Assembly: GCA_045641625.1 (NCBI GenBank)
Contig: JAZUHH010000084.1
Coordinates: forward strand, 1-7,954
Length of the DNA stretch: 7,954 bases
Direction: 5' to 3'
Source: UBA1723 sp045641625
GTDB lineage: Bacteria; Bacteroidota; Bacteroidia; Bacteroidales; Paludibacteraceae
Below are positions 1-6,381 of the stretch, one piece after another. Positions within the stretch are counted from its first letter, which is position 1, and the number at the start of each line of letters is the position of its first letter. The notes beneath the pieces were generated by a model. It worked only from the letters and a program-made list of their open reading frames with translations. It had not been told where the DNA came from and did not search any database. Both the position numbers and the translations under genes were made by a program.

Positions 1-30
1 ACATAGTACTTAATTATTAAATATATTAAA

Positions 31-60
31 TAAAAAAAGACTGAAGTCAAACCTCAGCCT
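31..60 (-). terminator. Intrinsic terminator of the tRNA array
   Basis: Read on the minus strand, GGCTGAGG (59-52) pairs with CTTCAGTC (46-39) over eight base pairs, two of them G-U, around a five-base loop. A run of seven T (38-32) follows at once. It begins about six bases after the last tRNA-Val and has the layout of a Rho-independent terminator, so it should end the four-tRNA transcript. Confidence 0.85.
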
Positions 61-65
61 CTTTG

Positions 66-140
66 TGGTCCCACTAGGATTCGAACCTAGGACCCCCTGC
101 TTGTAAGGCAGGTGCTCTGAACCAACTGAGCTATAAGACC
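66..140 (-). tRNA. tRNA-Val (anticodon UAC), copy without encoded CCA
   Basis: The minus strand folds into a full cloverleaf: acceptor GGTCTTA/TGGGACC, D stem GCTC/GAGC, anticodon stem CCTGC/GCAGG with loop CTTACAA, and T stem CTAGG/CCTAG around TTCGAAT. Loop positions 34-36 read TAC, so the anticodon is UAC and the tRNA decodes GUA, and other valine codons depending on U34 modification. Position 37 is A. The discriminator is A. Unlike its two sister copies, the bases after it are CAA rather than CCA, so CCA must be added by the CCA-adding enzyme. It is the last gene of the array, just before the terminator, and identical in its body to the other two copies. Confidence 0.97.
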
Positions 141-183
141 AAAATATCGTTTTTTTGTATTGAACCTCTCGCTTGAGGATTCC

Positions 184-261
184 TGGTGGTCCCACTAGGA
201 TTCGAACCTAGGACCCCCTGCTTGTAAGGCAGGTGCTCTGAACCAACTGAGCTATAAGACC
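184..261 (-). tRNA. tRNA-Val (anticodon UAC), middle copy with encoded CCA
   Basis: The body is identical to the tRNA-Val at 66-140: the same seven-pair acceptor stem, anticodon loop CTTACAA (UAC), A37 and T loop TTCGAAT. Here the discriminator A is followed by an encoded CCA (186-184). It is separated by 43 bases from the next copy downstream and 30 bases from the one upstream. The spacers are unrelated in sequence, so the repeated unit is essentially the mature tRNA only. Confidence 0.97.
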
Positions 262-291
262 AAGAAAAATATTTAAGCACCCTCTTTCGAG

Positions 292-369
292 TGGTGGTCC
301 CACTAGGATTCGAACCTAGGACCCCCTGCTTGTAAGGCAGGTGCTCTGAACCAACTGAGCTATAAGACC
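292..369 (-). tRNA. tRNA-Val (anticodon UAC), first copy with encoded CCA
   Basis: This is the third identical tRNA-Val(UAC) body, the first valine gene in transcription order, 10 bases after tRNA-Phe. The cloverleaf, anticodon and A37 match the other copies, and CCA is encoded (294-292). Three identical copies suggest a high demand for this isoacceptor. Identity is probably maintained by recent duplication or gene conversion. Confidence 0.97.
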
Positions 370-379
370 ATTGTTTGAG

Positions 380-452
380 TGGTACCACCAGGAATCGAAC
401 CGGGGACACAAGGATTTTCAGTCCTTTGCTCTACCAACTGAGCTATGGCACC
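380..452 (-). tRNA. tRNA-Phe (anticodon GAA)
   Basis: The cloverleaf on the minus strand has acceptor GGTGCCA/TGGTACC with one G-U pair, D stem GCTC/GAGC and anticodon stem AAGGA/TCCTT with loop CTGAAAA, giving anticodon GAA. The T arm is CCCGG, loop TTCGATT, CCTGG, and contains a C-U mismatch at the middle pair (51-63). The discriminator A is followed by CTC, so CCA is not encoded. It is the promoter-proximal gene of the array. The T-stem mismatch is unusual but does not disturb the rest of the fold. Confidence 0.95.
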
Positions 453-471
453 ATTCTTCTCAAATGCGATG

Positions 472-502
472 CAAAATTACTACTTAATTTCTTTTCTGCA
501 AA
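472..502 (-). promoter_or_regulatory. Bacteroidetes-type promoter of the tRNA array
   Basis: On the minus strand, TTTG (502-499) is followed after 19 bases by TAATTTTG (479-472). This fits the Bacteroidetes primary sigma factor consensus TTTG-N19-21-TAnnTTTG exactly. Transcription would start near 465, about a dozen bases before tRNA-Phe, as expected for a tRNA operon. Confidence 0.85.
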
Positions 503-570
503 TCTTTTTAATCTTTTTTTTGAATAAAGTTTTATTTATATTTGAATATCAAAGATTTAGACTTCGCCTC

Positions 571-600
571 AAAAAGCTCTGAATTCACCATTCAGACAGC
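571..600 (-). terminator. Intrinsic terminator of the glycosyltransferase/epimerase unit
   Basis: On the minus strand, TCTGAAT pairs with ATTCAGA around a five-base loop. A further GC/GC pair of bases closes the stem after a two-base bulge, and five T follow (575-571). It lies about 35 bases after the epimerase stop codon and before the tRNA promoter, so it separates the two minus-strand units. Confidence 0.72.
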
Positions 601-635
601 CTCCGCACCACATTGGGCACTTTATTCTATTTCAG

Positions 636-1646
636 TTACTCAAGGCAGATGTTGTCATTGTCCTTGAACCAGTCCCTCAAAGCCTCGTCAAAAGTGTACT
701 TGAAAGTGTATCCTGACGCGGCCAGCTTCTTTCCGCAGATATTCGTAGAAACCATAAGCTTCTTCACTCTGGCTGGGCATATTCCCATCGGTGCGCCCAA
801 GGCTCCTATCACAGCCGCCGCCGGCATCAATATCCATGAAGGGATAAGGAGTATGAACCTGTTGAGGTTTGTCGCGCTCTTCATGGCATTGCAGATCTGC
901 GATATAGTATAGGCAGGCTCGAAGGTGCAGTTATACACGTCAACTTCCTTTACAGGGTTCTTGATGTACCACATTATGAAGTTCACCAGCTCCTTGACAT
1001 ACATGCACGCCTTGATAGTGTCCTTTCGGCCCGGATAGGCAAACCTGAATGTCTTTATCGCCTTGTGAAGTCTCGAGAAGTTTCCGTTCTCGCCCTTGCC
1101 GAACACAACACCGGGTCTGACAATCAAGAGTCTGCGCTCCGGATCCTTTGCCTGCCATGTCATGTGGATGCTCTCAGCCTGAAGCTTCGATGTGCCGTAT
1201 GAGGTCATTGAAGTTGGAAGGGAATCCTCTGACTTCAAATCCTCGGAAGCACCATACACAGCAATGGACGAAGAAAAGACTATCGACTTTATTCCGTATC
1301 TTTCCGCGAAATCCGTCACATTCTGCGCTCCGTTGACATTAGTGTCGAAATACTCGAAGTCTTCGTGTCCGGGAGTTCGGTGGACAGCGGCGAAATTGAA
1401 AATAATATCTTCGGGAGTCGGCTCGAAATCCACATTTATGTATTTCCTGACATCACAATATATGTATTCTGCGGGATGCTCCTCACCTTTGCAAAGTGCA
1501 GGCTTGTAGTCCTTCACCGAGGGCAGAGGATCACCTTGTCTGACAATGTCAAGGTTGAATATTTTAGCGTCGGGATTCGTTGACTTGATCAGCTTTGCCA
1601 AATGGGTTCCGATAAAGCCAGTTCCTCCGAAAATAATATAGTTCAT
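636..1646 (-). CDS. NAD-dependent epimerase/dehydratase (extended SDR), probably acting on nucleotide sugars
   Basis: The 336-residue protein is of normal length for an extended short-chain dehydrogenase/reductase. The Rossmann motif GGTGFIG is at residues 7-13 and an acidic residue, D33, ends the second strand, which favours NAD over NADP. The catalytic elements are the serines of FSSS (124-127) and Tyr150-x3-Lys154 in SYGTSK. RPGVVFG near 177-183 matches the substrate-side segment of sugar epimerases. A hydrophobic stretch at about 264-286 suggests membrane association or a modified C-terminal lobe. I chose the ATG at 1646; a TTG one codon earlier is in frame but less likely. It starts five bases after the glycosyltransferase stop, so the two are co-transcribed. 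Family assignment is secure; the sugar substrate, and whether it epimerises, reduces or dehydrates, cannot be read here. Confidence 0.93.
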   Translation of the reverse strand: MNYIIFGGTGFIGTHLAKLIKSTNPDAKIFNLDIVRQGDPLPSVKDYKPALCKGEEHPAEYIYCDVRKYINVDFEPTPEDIIFNFAAVHRTPGHEDFEYFDTNVNGAQNVTDFAERYGIKSIVFSSSIAVYGASEDLKSEDSLPTSMTSYGTSKLQAESIHMTWQAKDPERRLLIVRPGVVFGKGENGNFSRLHKAIKTFRFAYPGRKDTIKACMYVKELVNFIMWYIKNPVKEVDVYNCTFEPAYTISQICNAMKSATNLNRFILLIPSWILMPAAAVIGALGAPMGICPARVKKLMVSTNICGKKLAASGYTFKYTFDEALRDWFKDNDNICLE

Positions 1647-1651
1647 CAAGC

Positions 1652-2470
1652 TTAACTGTTTTGCGAGTATTCCTCGATTATTCGTTTATTCCAACTCTTC
1701 CTTTCCGAATCAAAAATCCATCCCCACTTGTTGAAATACTTAATCATGTTCTTCATGTGAATCAAAAGCATCTTCTTGCTCTTGTACGAAGCTGCGCAGT
1801 GTTTATGGACGACCTGGACCTTTGGATAGTACATGGTTCTGAAGTGCTTGTGCATCCTGCGCGTTATGTCTATGTCCTCCGGGTAAAGGAAGAACCTTTC
1901 GTCAAAAAGTCCAACCTTGTCAAAGCTGCTCATCCTGAAGAACATGAAGCTGCCCTGATGGTACGGAATGTTCATCTCCTTGTCATGGTCAGCGAACTGC
2001 AGCAGATACGTGTAGTTCATCTTCTCGACCGAACTGGAAGGAAGAAAACGTCTGAATATCAAGTTTTTTGGGGAAGGTAAAAGACGCACTGTGTATTGAA
2101 GCTCTCCGTTAGGATAGAAAACTTTGGGATGAACCATAGCCACATCCCCGTTGCTTTCCATATACTCAACTATGGACGGGATCACCCCTCTGCTGAAATA
2201 CACGTCCGCGTTAATCACAAGGTGGTAGGAGGAACCCTCCTCCCTTGCCTTTCGGATAGCGATGTTGTGTCCGCTTCCATAACCCAGATTACTGTTGTTG
2301 AAGATGTATTCAACCCTCTCCCTGCCCTCACAGAACGAGCGGAGGGAATCCTTTTCGGAATTGTCCGAGACATACACCTTCTCGATGCCGTCATTCAGCA
2401 TAGAGTCCAGACACGTCTGCAATTCGCTTTCGTCCGTATTGTATGTCACGACAGAGGCAGTAAGCTTCAT
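1652..2470 (-). CDS. Family 2 glycosyltransferase, WbbL/rhamnosyltransferase-like
   Basis: The 272-residue protein has the features of an inverting GT-A glycosyltransferase. They are the N-terminal strand MKLTASVVTYN, the nucleotide-binding segment VSDNS (34-38), NLGYGSGHN (61-69) typical of the WbbL group, NAD at 87-89 in the place of the metal-binding DxD, and GLFDERFFLYPEDID (187-201) with the likely catalytic acidic pair at 198-199. There are no membrane spans, so it should act at the inner face of the membrane, moving a sugar from a nucleotide donor to a growing polysaccharide. The reading frame extends upstream to a TTG at 2554, but that codon lies in the -10-like promoter box. An ATG at 2509 (285 residues) is possible; the ATG at 2470 starts directly at the conserved first strand and is preferred. 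The donor and acceptor are not predictable. Confidence 0.92.
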   Translation of the reverse strand: MKLTASVVTYNTDESELQTCLDSMLNDGIEKVYVSDNSEKDSLRSFCEGRERVEYIFNNSNLGYGSGHNIAIRKAREEGSSYHLVINADVYFSRGVIPSIVEYMESNGDVAMVHPKVFYPNGELQYTVRLLPSPKNLIFRRFLPSSSVEKMNYTYLLQFADHDKEMNIPYHQGSFMFFRMSSFDKVGLFDERFFLYPEDIDITRRMHKHFRTMYYPKVQVVHKHCAASYKSKKMLLIHMKNMIKYFNKWGWIFDSERKSWNKRIIEEYSQNS

Positions 2471-2551
2471 TTCATGTTTTTCCTTGATAGATTCAGAGTC
2501 TTGAACCATAATGTCCTGCGCCGAAAACGACACAAAAAGACTTATAGTGCG

Positions 2552-2583
2552 CAAAGATAATATAAAATAAAAGAAATACGCAA
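2552..2583 (-). promoter_or_regulatory. Promoter of the glycosyltransferase/epimerase unit
   Basis: On the minus strand, TTG (2583-2581) is followed after 21 bases by TATCTTTG (2559-2552), a full match to TAnnTTTG. The start of transcription would be near 2545, leaving a leader of about 75 bases to the ATG at 2470. This position rules out the TTG at 2554 as translation start. Confidence 0.72.
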
Positions 2584-2634
2584 CCTGAAACAGATATAAT
2601 TAAATATAGGGCAAACCATTTCACAAAAATAATG

Positions 2635-2642
2635 TACTTTTG
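2635..2642 (+). promoter_or_regulatory. Probable -7 box of the six-gene plus-strand operon
   Basis: TACTTTTG matches TAnnTTTG exactly and lies 22 bases before the lipoprotein ATG at 2665. No TTTG or TTG is present 19-21 bases upstream, so the -33 element is weak or missing, which may mean an activator is needed. With the opposite promoter at 2552-2583 it forms a divergent promoter pair. Confidence 0.55.
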
Positions 2643-2664
2643 CAACAGATATTTTGCTTATACA

Positions 2665-2985
2665 ATGAAGACAATCAAGTACATATTATTTTTTATAGCG
2701 GCTGCACTATTTTTCTCCAGCTGCGAATCAAAACAGGTCAGAGCCGGACGAGAGGCTTACATGAGATACTACAAAAGATTCGTCATGAACAAGAAGTCCA
2801 TCAATATTATTGACGAGAAATACGAGAAGAACAAGGAGAAGCTTGTCGTATGGACTGTAGTGATGGAGTGCCTGAACGCCTATGGGGAAACCGTCCGCGA
2901 CACAAACTCGTTCATTACCAAGAACAAGCGTGTCATAGTTGTGGATGACGAGCCATACTTCGACGACATGATCGAATACAAATAG
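2665..2985 (+). CDS. Small lipoprotein of unknown function
   Basis: The 106-residue protein starts with a lipoprotein signal peptide: two lysines, a hydrophobic core at about 6-17 and the lipobox FFSSC with the lipidated cysteine at 20. The mature part is about 87 residues, highly charged, rich in Lys, Tyr and Glu, and probably mostly helical at first (YMRYYKRF; DEKYEKNKEK). It ends in an acidic tail (DDEPYFDDMIEY). I recognise no family. An upstream in-frame ATG at 2632 lies before the promoter box and would put extra residues ahead of the signal peptide, so 2665 is preferred. It is the first gene of the operon and is followed after 46 bases by the transporter, with the candidate riboswitch in between. 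It is likely anchored in the inner or outer membrane; its role is unknown. Confidence 0.82.
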   Translation: MKTIKYILFFIAAALFFSSCESKQVRAGREAYMRYYKRFVMNKKSINIIDEKYEKNKEKLVVWTVVMECLNAYGETVRDTNSFITKNKRVIVVDDEPYFDDMIEYK

Positions 2986-2993
2986 AATAAACC

Positions 2994-3031
2994 AAGAGTG
3001 TCGGAAAACCTCTTAGCAAATAAAAACCGAA
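2994..3031 (+). promoter_or_regulatory. Candidate preQ1-I riboswitch (H-type pseudoknot) controlling the queuosine-precursor transporter
   Basis: AAGAG (2994-2998) pairs with CTCTT (3010-3014) as stem P1. In the 11-base loop, TCGG (3001-3004) pairs with CCGA (3027-3030) as P2, with an A-rich 12-base strand (3015-3026) between them. This is the class I preQ1 aptamer layout. Bases that should contact the ligand are in place as I recall the Thermoanaerobacter aptamer: T2999 for U6, G3004-C3027 for G11-C30, C3009 for C15 directly before the second P1 strand, and A3026 for A29. P2 ends one base before the ATG at 3032, so ligand binding should block ribosome access. The gene it precedes belongs to the family that imports queuosine precursors. 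The A-rich strand is a few bases longer than in the well-studied examples. The fold is seen in sequence; ligand and function are inferred. Confidence 0.75.
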
Positions 3032-3706
3032 ATGAACAATACAGACAAACAAGGAGTGTCACGTCTTTACCTGATACTCACAGCAGTATTCTGCACATGC
3101 CTTATCACTGCCAACCTTCTTGAAACAAAAGTTGTGCAGACAGGACCAATCACATTCACGGCGGGCTTCATCGTCTTTCCCGTGTCGTACATCATAAACG
3201 ACATTGCGACCGAAGTATATGGATTCAAGGGGGCAAAGACAATGATTTACCTTGGCTTTGCCATGAATTTCCTCGTCCTGGTCTTTTCACAAGTTGCAAT
3301 TCTGCTTCCGGCAGCTCCGTTCTGGCAAGGAGCAGATGCCTTTCAGTTCGTCTTTGGTCTGGCACCGAGAATCGCAGTTGCAAGTTTGCTTGCCTTCCTG
3401 ACCGGATCGCTTGTCAATGCTTACGTAATGAGCAGGATGAAGGTCAGAAACCAAAAGAGATTCTCATTGAGGGCTATCGTCTCGACAATAGCGGGAGAGG
3501 GACTTGACTCGCTCGTGTTCTTCCCTATCGCATTTCTGGGGACAATGAGCGGAGGCGAGCTTCTGAAACTCATGCTGCTTCAAGTTTGCGGAAAGACTCT
3601 GTACGAGGTTGTCATGCTTCCAATAACAGCGAGAGTCGTTGCCTACACAAAAAGGAAGGAACAGCTCGACACAATAGACAGCAACGAGAACTACAAACTA
3701 TTCTAA
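3032..3706 (+). CDS. yhhQ: Queuosine precursor transporter, YhhQ/VUT family
   Basis: The 224-residue membrane protein has about six hydrophobic spans (roughly 12-30, 43-60, 69-92, 112-132, 146-168 and 176-203). Family signatures are the N-terminal LITANLLETKVV, FPVSYIINDIATEVYGF (49-65) and RAIVSTIAGEGLDSLVFF (147-164), whose R, ST, GE and DS residues mark the YhhQ (formerly DUF165) family. E. coli YhhQ imports preQ0 and preQ1, and relatives take up queuine; the salvaged base is placed at position 34 of tRNAs for Asp, Asn, His and Tyr. It acts in the inner membrane. The start at 3032 follows directly after the candidate preQ1 pseudoknot, which supports both calls. The next gene begins six bases after the stop. 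Which precursor it carries is unknown. Confidence 0.93.
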   Translation: MNNTDKQGVSRLYLILTAVFCTCLITANLLETKVVQTGPITFTAGFIVFPVSYIINDIATEVYGFKGAKTMIYLGFAMNFLVLVFSQVAILLPAAPFWQGADAFQFVFGLAPRIAVASLLAFLTGSLVNAYVMSRMKVRNQKRFSLRAIVSTIAGEGLDSLVFFPIAFLGTMSGGELLKLMLLQVCGKTLYEVVMLPITARVVAYTKRKEQLDTIDSNENYKLF

Positions 3707-3712
3707 ATAAAG

Positions 3713-5113
3713 ATGAGAAACTGCATCCACATATTCCTTCTGGCATTTTTCATATTGCTCTCTGCGGCCGAGTCCTCCGCTTCGGAGTACCCGTTCCCTA
3801 GGGTTGAATACAAGGTCGCACCATCGACATACGACTTCAAGCGACTTTCTAACCAGATTACTGCGGGAGCGACAACCAAGCTTGCCAAAGCCCAAAAGAT
3901 TCAGGAATGGATTTCCAGAAGCTTCAGGTACGACAAGTCCCAAACCATCAGGACAGCAGACCTGGCCATGAAGCACCACCGCGGCGTATGCCAGGCTATC
4001 TGCGAAGTGTTCTATCATCTGGCAACAGCCCAGGGCATAGAGACAAGGATTGTCTGCGGAATGTCTTTTGACCATACCGATACCGGACACACATGGATCA
4101 TGATCACCGACGACAGCAAAAGGAAGGTTTTGGTTGAGCCTACACACGCACTGCCAGACGGAGGAGATACAAGACTGCTCTCCTTTTACTTTGATGTGGA
4201 TCCGCGCATCTTCATACTCAACCACTACCCTCATTTCAACGAGGACCAGCTGCTTGAAATGCCGGTCTCTTTCGACGACTACATGGAGTTCCAGAAGCAC
4301 AAGAGCACAACAACAAATTTCGGTCTCTTCCTGTTTGGAATAAACCAGAAGGTGCTGGACAAGATCGGCAGACGCGAATACGACTTTCCAGAGTTCTCAG
4401 TCACAACCGAATATGGAGTGACGTTCAAGGATATTCCTTTGGAGGAAGAGCTTGAGGTCGGCAAAGAATACCGAATCACAGCGTCAATAAAGGAAAAGGG
4501 AGCAAGCCTTTGCGCCCTGCTTGACGACGGGAATGTGAAGCATTCCGTCAGCACTCTGCCGAACGGAGACACGGAAATAAAGTTCACTCCGCTTTGCGGC
4601 AAACCGGTTCTGATCTGCTACGAAGAGGGCAACATGTACGCACAGCTAGTGAAATACAGCATAAAGACTCCGACAAGGGAACAGGTCGAGGAAATAGAAA
4701 GGACCATGCCCTACTACTCGGAATGTCTTTCTACAAGGTCAATGATAGACACTCTCGCACTAAAGAACCACGGTATAGACGCCGCAACTATGCTTGAACT
4801 ATGCAAGCAGGGGAAGCTCGGCAAGGAGATGCCCAAATTCTTCGAGATTGATCTGCCGGAATACACCATCAAGAGCATTCCTATGAGCAGACAGCTGCAG
4901 AGAGGCAAGCCATACACATTCCACCTTATCGTGCCTCCGAGCAAGGAAATGTACCTGTGCGACATGAACGGGAAGGAGTATAAGAACTGGATCATACTGC
5001 CCGACGGATCGCAGTCCATGACCATTTCTCCGAGCATCAAGGGCACTTTCTATGTAATGCAGAAGGTGAACAGCAAACAGATCACATCAGTAATAGTATA
5101 TAGTGTAGAATAA
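3713..5113 (+). CDS. Secreted transglutaminase-like (KY-peptidase-type) protein
   Basis: The 466-residue protein has a cleavable signal peptide (about 1-24, core FLLAFFILLSAA). A transglutaminase-like papain-fold domain spans about 55-185: helix IQEWISRSFRYD, the catalytic region GVCQAICE with Cys93, GHTWIMI with His126, and VLVEPTH, where Glu142 stands in the place of the usual Asp of the Cys-His-Asp triad. RIFILNHYPHFNEDQLL (165-181) resembles the segment that follows the core in kyphoscoliosis-peptidase-like proteins. Two similar beta-rich segments follow, about 238-318 and 387-465, both with IP, L..GK.Y, a LP.G turn and a final YS. The protein should act in the periplasm or at the surface on protein or peptide substrates, as a protease, amidase or cross-linker. 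The stop overlaps the next start by one base (TAATG). The reaction is unknown. Confidence 0.88.
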   Translation: MRNCIHIFLLAFFILLSAAESSASEYPFPRVEYKVAPSTYDFKRLSNQITAGATTKLAKAQKIQEWISRSFRYDKSQTIRTADLAMKHHRGVCQAICEVFYHLATAQGIETRIVCGMSFDHTDTGHTWIMITDDSKRKVLVEPTHALPDGGDTRLLSFYFDVDPRIFILNHYPHFNEDQLLEMPVSFDDYMEFQKHKSTTTNFGLFLFGINQKVLDKIGRREYDFPEFSVTTEYGVTFKDIPLEEELEVGKEYRITASIKEKGASLCALLDDGNVKHSVSTLPNGDTEIKFTPLCGKPVLICYEEGNMYAQLVKYSIKTPTREQVEEIERTMPYYSECLSTRSMIDTLALKNHGIDAATMLELCKQGKLGKEMPKFFEIDLPEYTIKSIPMSRQLQRGKPYTFHLIVPPSKEMYLCDMNGKEYKNWIILPDGSQSMTISPSIKGTFYVMQKVNSKQITSVIVYSVE

Positions 5114-5832
5114 TGGCAAACTCCTATTTCCAATTCCAGCAGTTCAGGATAGAGCAAGGCGGATGTGCAATGAAGGTTGGCACAGACGGGGTTCTGCTCG
5201 GTGCATGGGCAGACGTCGATGGCGACGACTCAATTCTCGACATAGGCACAGGAAGCGGACTCATTGCCCTGATGCTTGCCCAAAGGAACAGCTCTGCCAA
5301 AATCATGGGAATAGACATAGACGAAGGTGCCGCCAACCAGGCAAAAGAGAATGCAGAAGCCTCTAAATGGAAGGAGAGAATAGAGATCCGGCTGTCTTCC
5401 CTGCAGGATTTCACAGCACAGCACAGGGGACAATTCTCGCACGTTGTGTCAAACCCTCCATTCTTCCAGAACAGTCTTAAGGCTCCGGACAAGTCGAGAA
5501 GCACAGCAAGGCACACCGACACTCTGCCATTCCCCGAACTTGTGGAATGCGCATCTTTACTGCTCAGGGACGGAGGCCGATTCTCGGTCGTGCTACCCTA
5601 TGAATCTAAAGACAACATTATAGAGCTCGGCAAAAGCAACGATTTGAATGTAAGCAAAATAACAACTGTATTCCCGAAAGCGGACTCTCTGCCCAAACGT
5701 GCGCTGATTGAACTAACAAAAGGAGATGGGTGCGAATGCAGAAACGACAGCATAACACTAGAAACAGAGACTAGGAATGTGCTGACACCAGAATTCAAGG
5801 AACTAACAAAAGATTACTACTTAAAAAGATAA
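5113..5832 (+). CDS. trmN6: tRNA1(Val) (adenine37-N6)-methyltransferase, TrmN6/YfiC-like
   Basis: The 239-residue class I SAM-dependent methyltransferase carries MKVGTDGVLLGAW (20-32), the SAM loop ILDIGTGSG (41-49), an acidic residue in GIDID (66-70) and the N6-adenine catalytic motif NPPFF (114-118). It ends in TPEFKELTKDYYLKR, the usual tail of this family. The E. coli member converts A37 of tRNA1-Val (anticodon UAC type) to m6A. Three tRNA-Val(UAC) genes with A37 are present at 66-369 in this window, so a substrate is available. It is cytoplasmic. The start codon overlaps the stop of the transglutaminase-like gene, which implies translational coupling, and the next gene starts four bases after the stop. 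Substrate identity in this organism is inferred from the family. Confidence 0.92.
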   Translation: MANSYFQFQQFRIEQGGCAMKVGTDGVLLGAWADVDGDDSILDIGTGSGLIALMLAQRNSSAKIMGIDIDEGAANQAKENAEASKWKERIEIRLSSLQDFTAQHRGQFSHVVSNPPFFQNSLKAPDKSRSTARHTDTLPFPELVECASLLLRDGGRFSVVLPYESKDNIIELGKSNDLNVSKITTVFPKADSLPKRALIELTKGDGCECRNDSITLETETRNVLTPEFKELTKDYYLKR

Positions 5833-5836
5833 AAAC

Positions 5837-6367
5837 ATGGCAATAATTAAAAGTGTAAGAGGATTCACTCCCAAGATAGCTGACGATGTGTTTTTGGCCG
5901 ACAATGCGGCTGTGATTGGAAATGTCGAAATCGGAGAGAAGAGCAGCATCTGGTTTGGAGCTGTCATCCGCGGAGACGTAAACTCAATCAAGATCGGAAA
6001 GAACGTGAACATCCAGGACGGAGCTGTGCTTCACACCCTATACGACAAGTCGCCGAAGCCATCGACAATCGAGCTTGGAGACAATGTCTCGGTAGGCCAC
6101 AACGCAACCATACACGGAGCAAAGATAGAGAACAACGTACTTGTCGGAATGGGCTCGATAATACTTGACAATGTGGTTATCGGCGAAGGCTCTATCATCG
6201 CTGCCGGTGCTGTTGTAACAACTGGCACAATCGTCGAGCCTGGTAGCCTGATGGCAGGAATCCCGGCAAAGAAAATCAAAGAGGTTTCTCCCGAACAGTC
6301 AAAGGACATGATACAGCGCATATCCGACAACTACAGCATGTACGCAAGCTGGTACACTGAGGAATAA
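5837..6367 (+). CDS. Gamma-carbonic-anhydrase-like hexapeptide-repeat protein (YrdA/PaaY group)
   Basis: The 176-residue protein is a left-handed beta-helix with hexapeptide repeats such as AVIGNV, SSIWFG, NVLVGM and SIIAAG over about residues 12-145, followed by a C-terminal helix (SPEQSKDMIQRISDNYSMYASWY) that packs in the trimer. Three histidines at expected metal-binding positions are present: His66 in AVLHTL, His88 in VGHN and His93 in TIHGA. An arginine and aspartate in AVIRGDVN (43-49) match conserved structural positions. Members form trimers with metal at the subunit interfaces; some have carbonic anhydrase activity, many have no proven one. It is probably cytoplasmic. The gene starts four bases after the methyltransferase stop and is part of the same operon; no functional tie to tRNA modification is evident. 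Confidence 0.93.
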   Translation: MAIIKSVRGFTPKIADDVFLADNAAVIGNVEIGEKSSIWFGAVIRGDVNSIKIGKNVNIQDGAVLHTLYDKSPKPSTIELGDNVSVGHNATIHGAKIENNVLVGMGSIILDNVVIGEGSIIAAGAVVTTGTIVEPGSLMAGIPAKKIKEVSPEQSKDMIQRISDNYSMYASWYTEE

Positions 6368-6381
6368 AAAGCAAAACATCC

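Noticed and set aside
66..369. Threefold repeat with spacers of 30 and 43 bases, considered as a CRISPR-like array
   Set aside because: The repeat units are complete tRNA-Val cloverleafs with UAC anticodons, so the repetition is tRNA gene duplication.
131..409. Reading frame across the tRNA genes with a repeated protein motif
   Set aside because: The repeated peptide is an artefact of translating three identical tRNA genes.
2554..2554. TTG at 2554 as start of the glycosyltransferase
   Set aside because: The codon lies inside the TATCTTTG promoter box, and the added 28 residues are not part of the glycosyltransferase fold.
3698..4300. Long minus-strand frame of 200 codons within the transglutaminase-like gene
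   Set aside because: It is a shadow of the plus-strand gene, which has a signal peptide, catalytic motifs and tight operon spacing.
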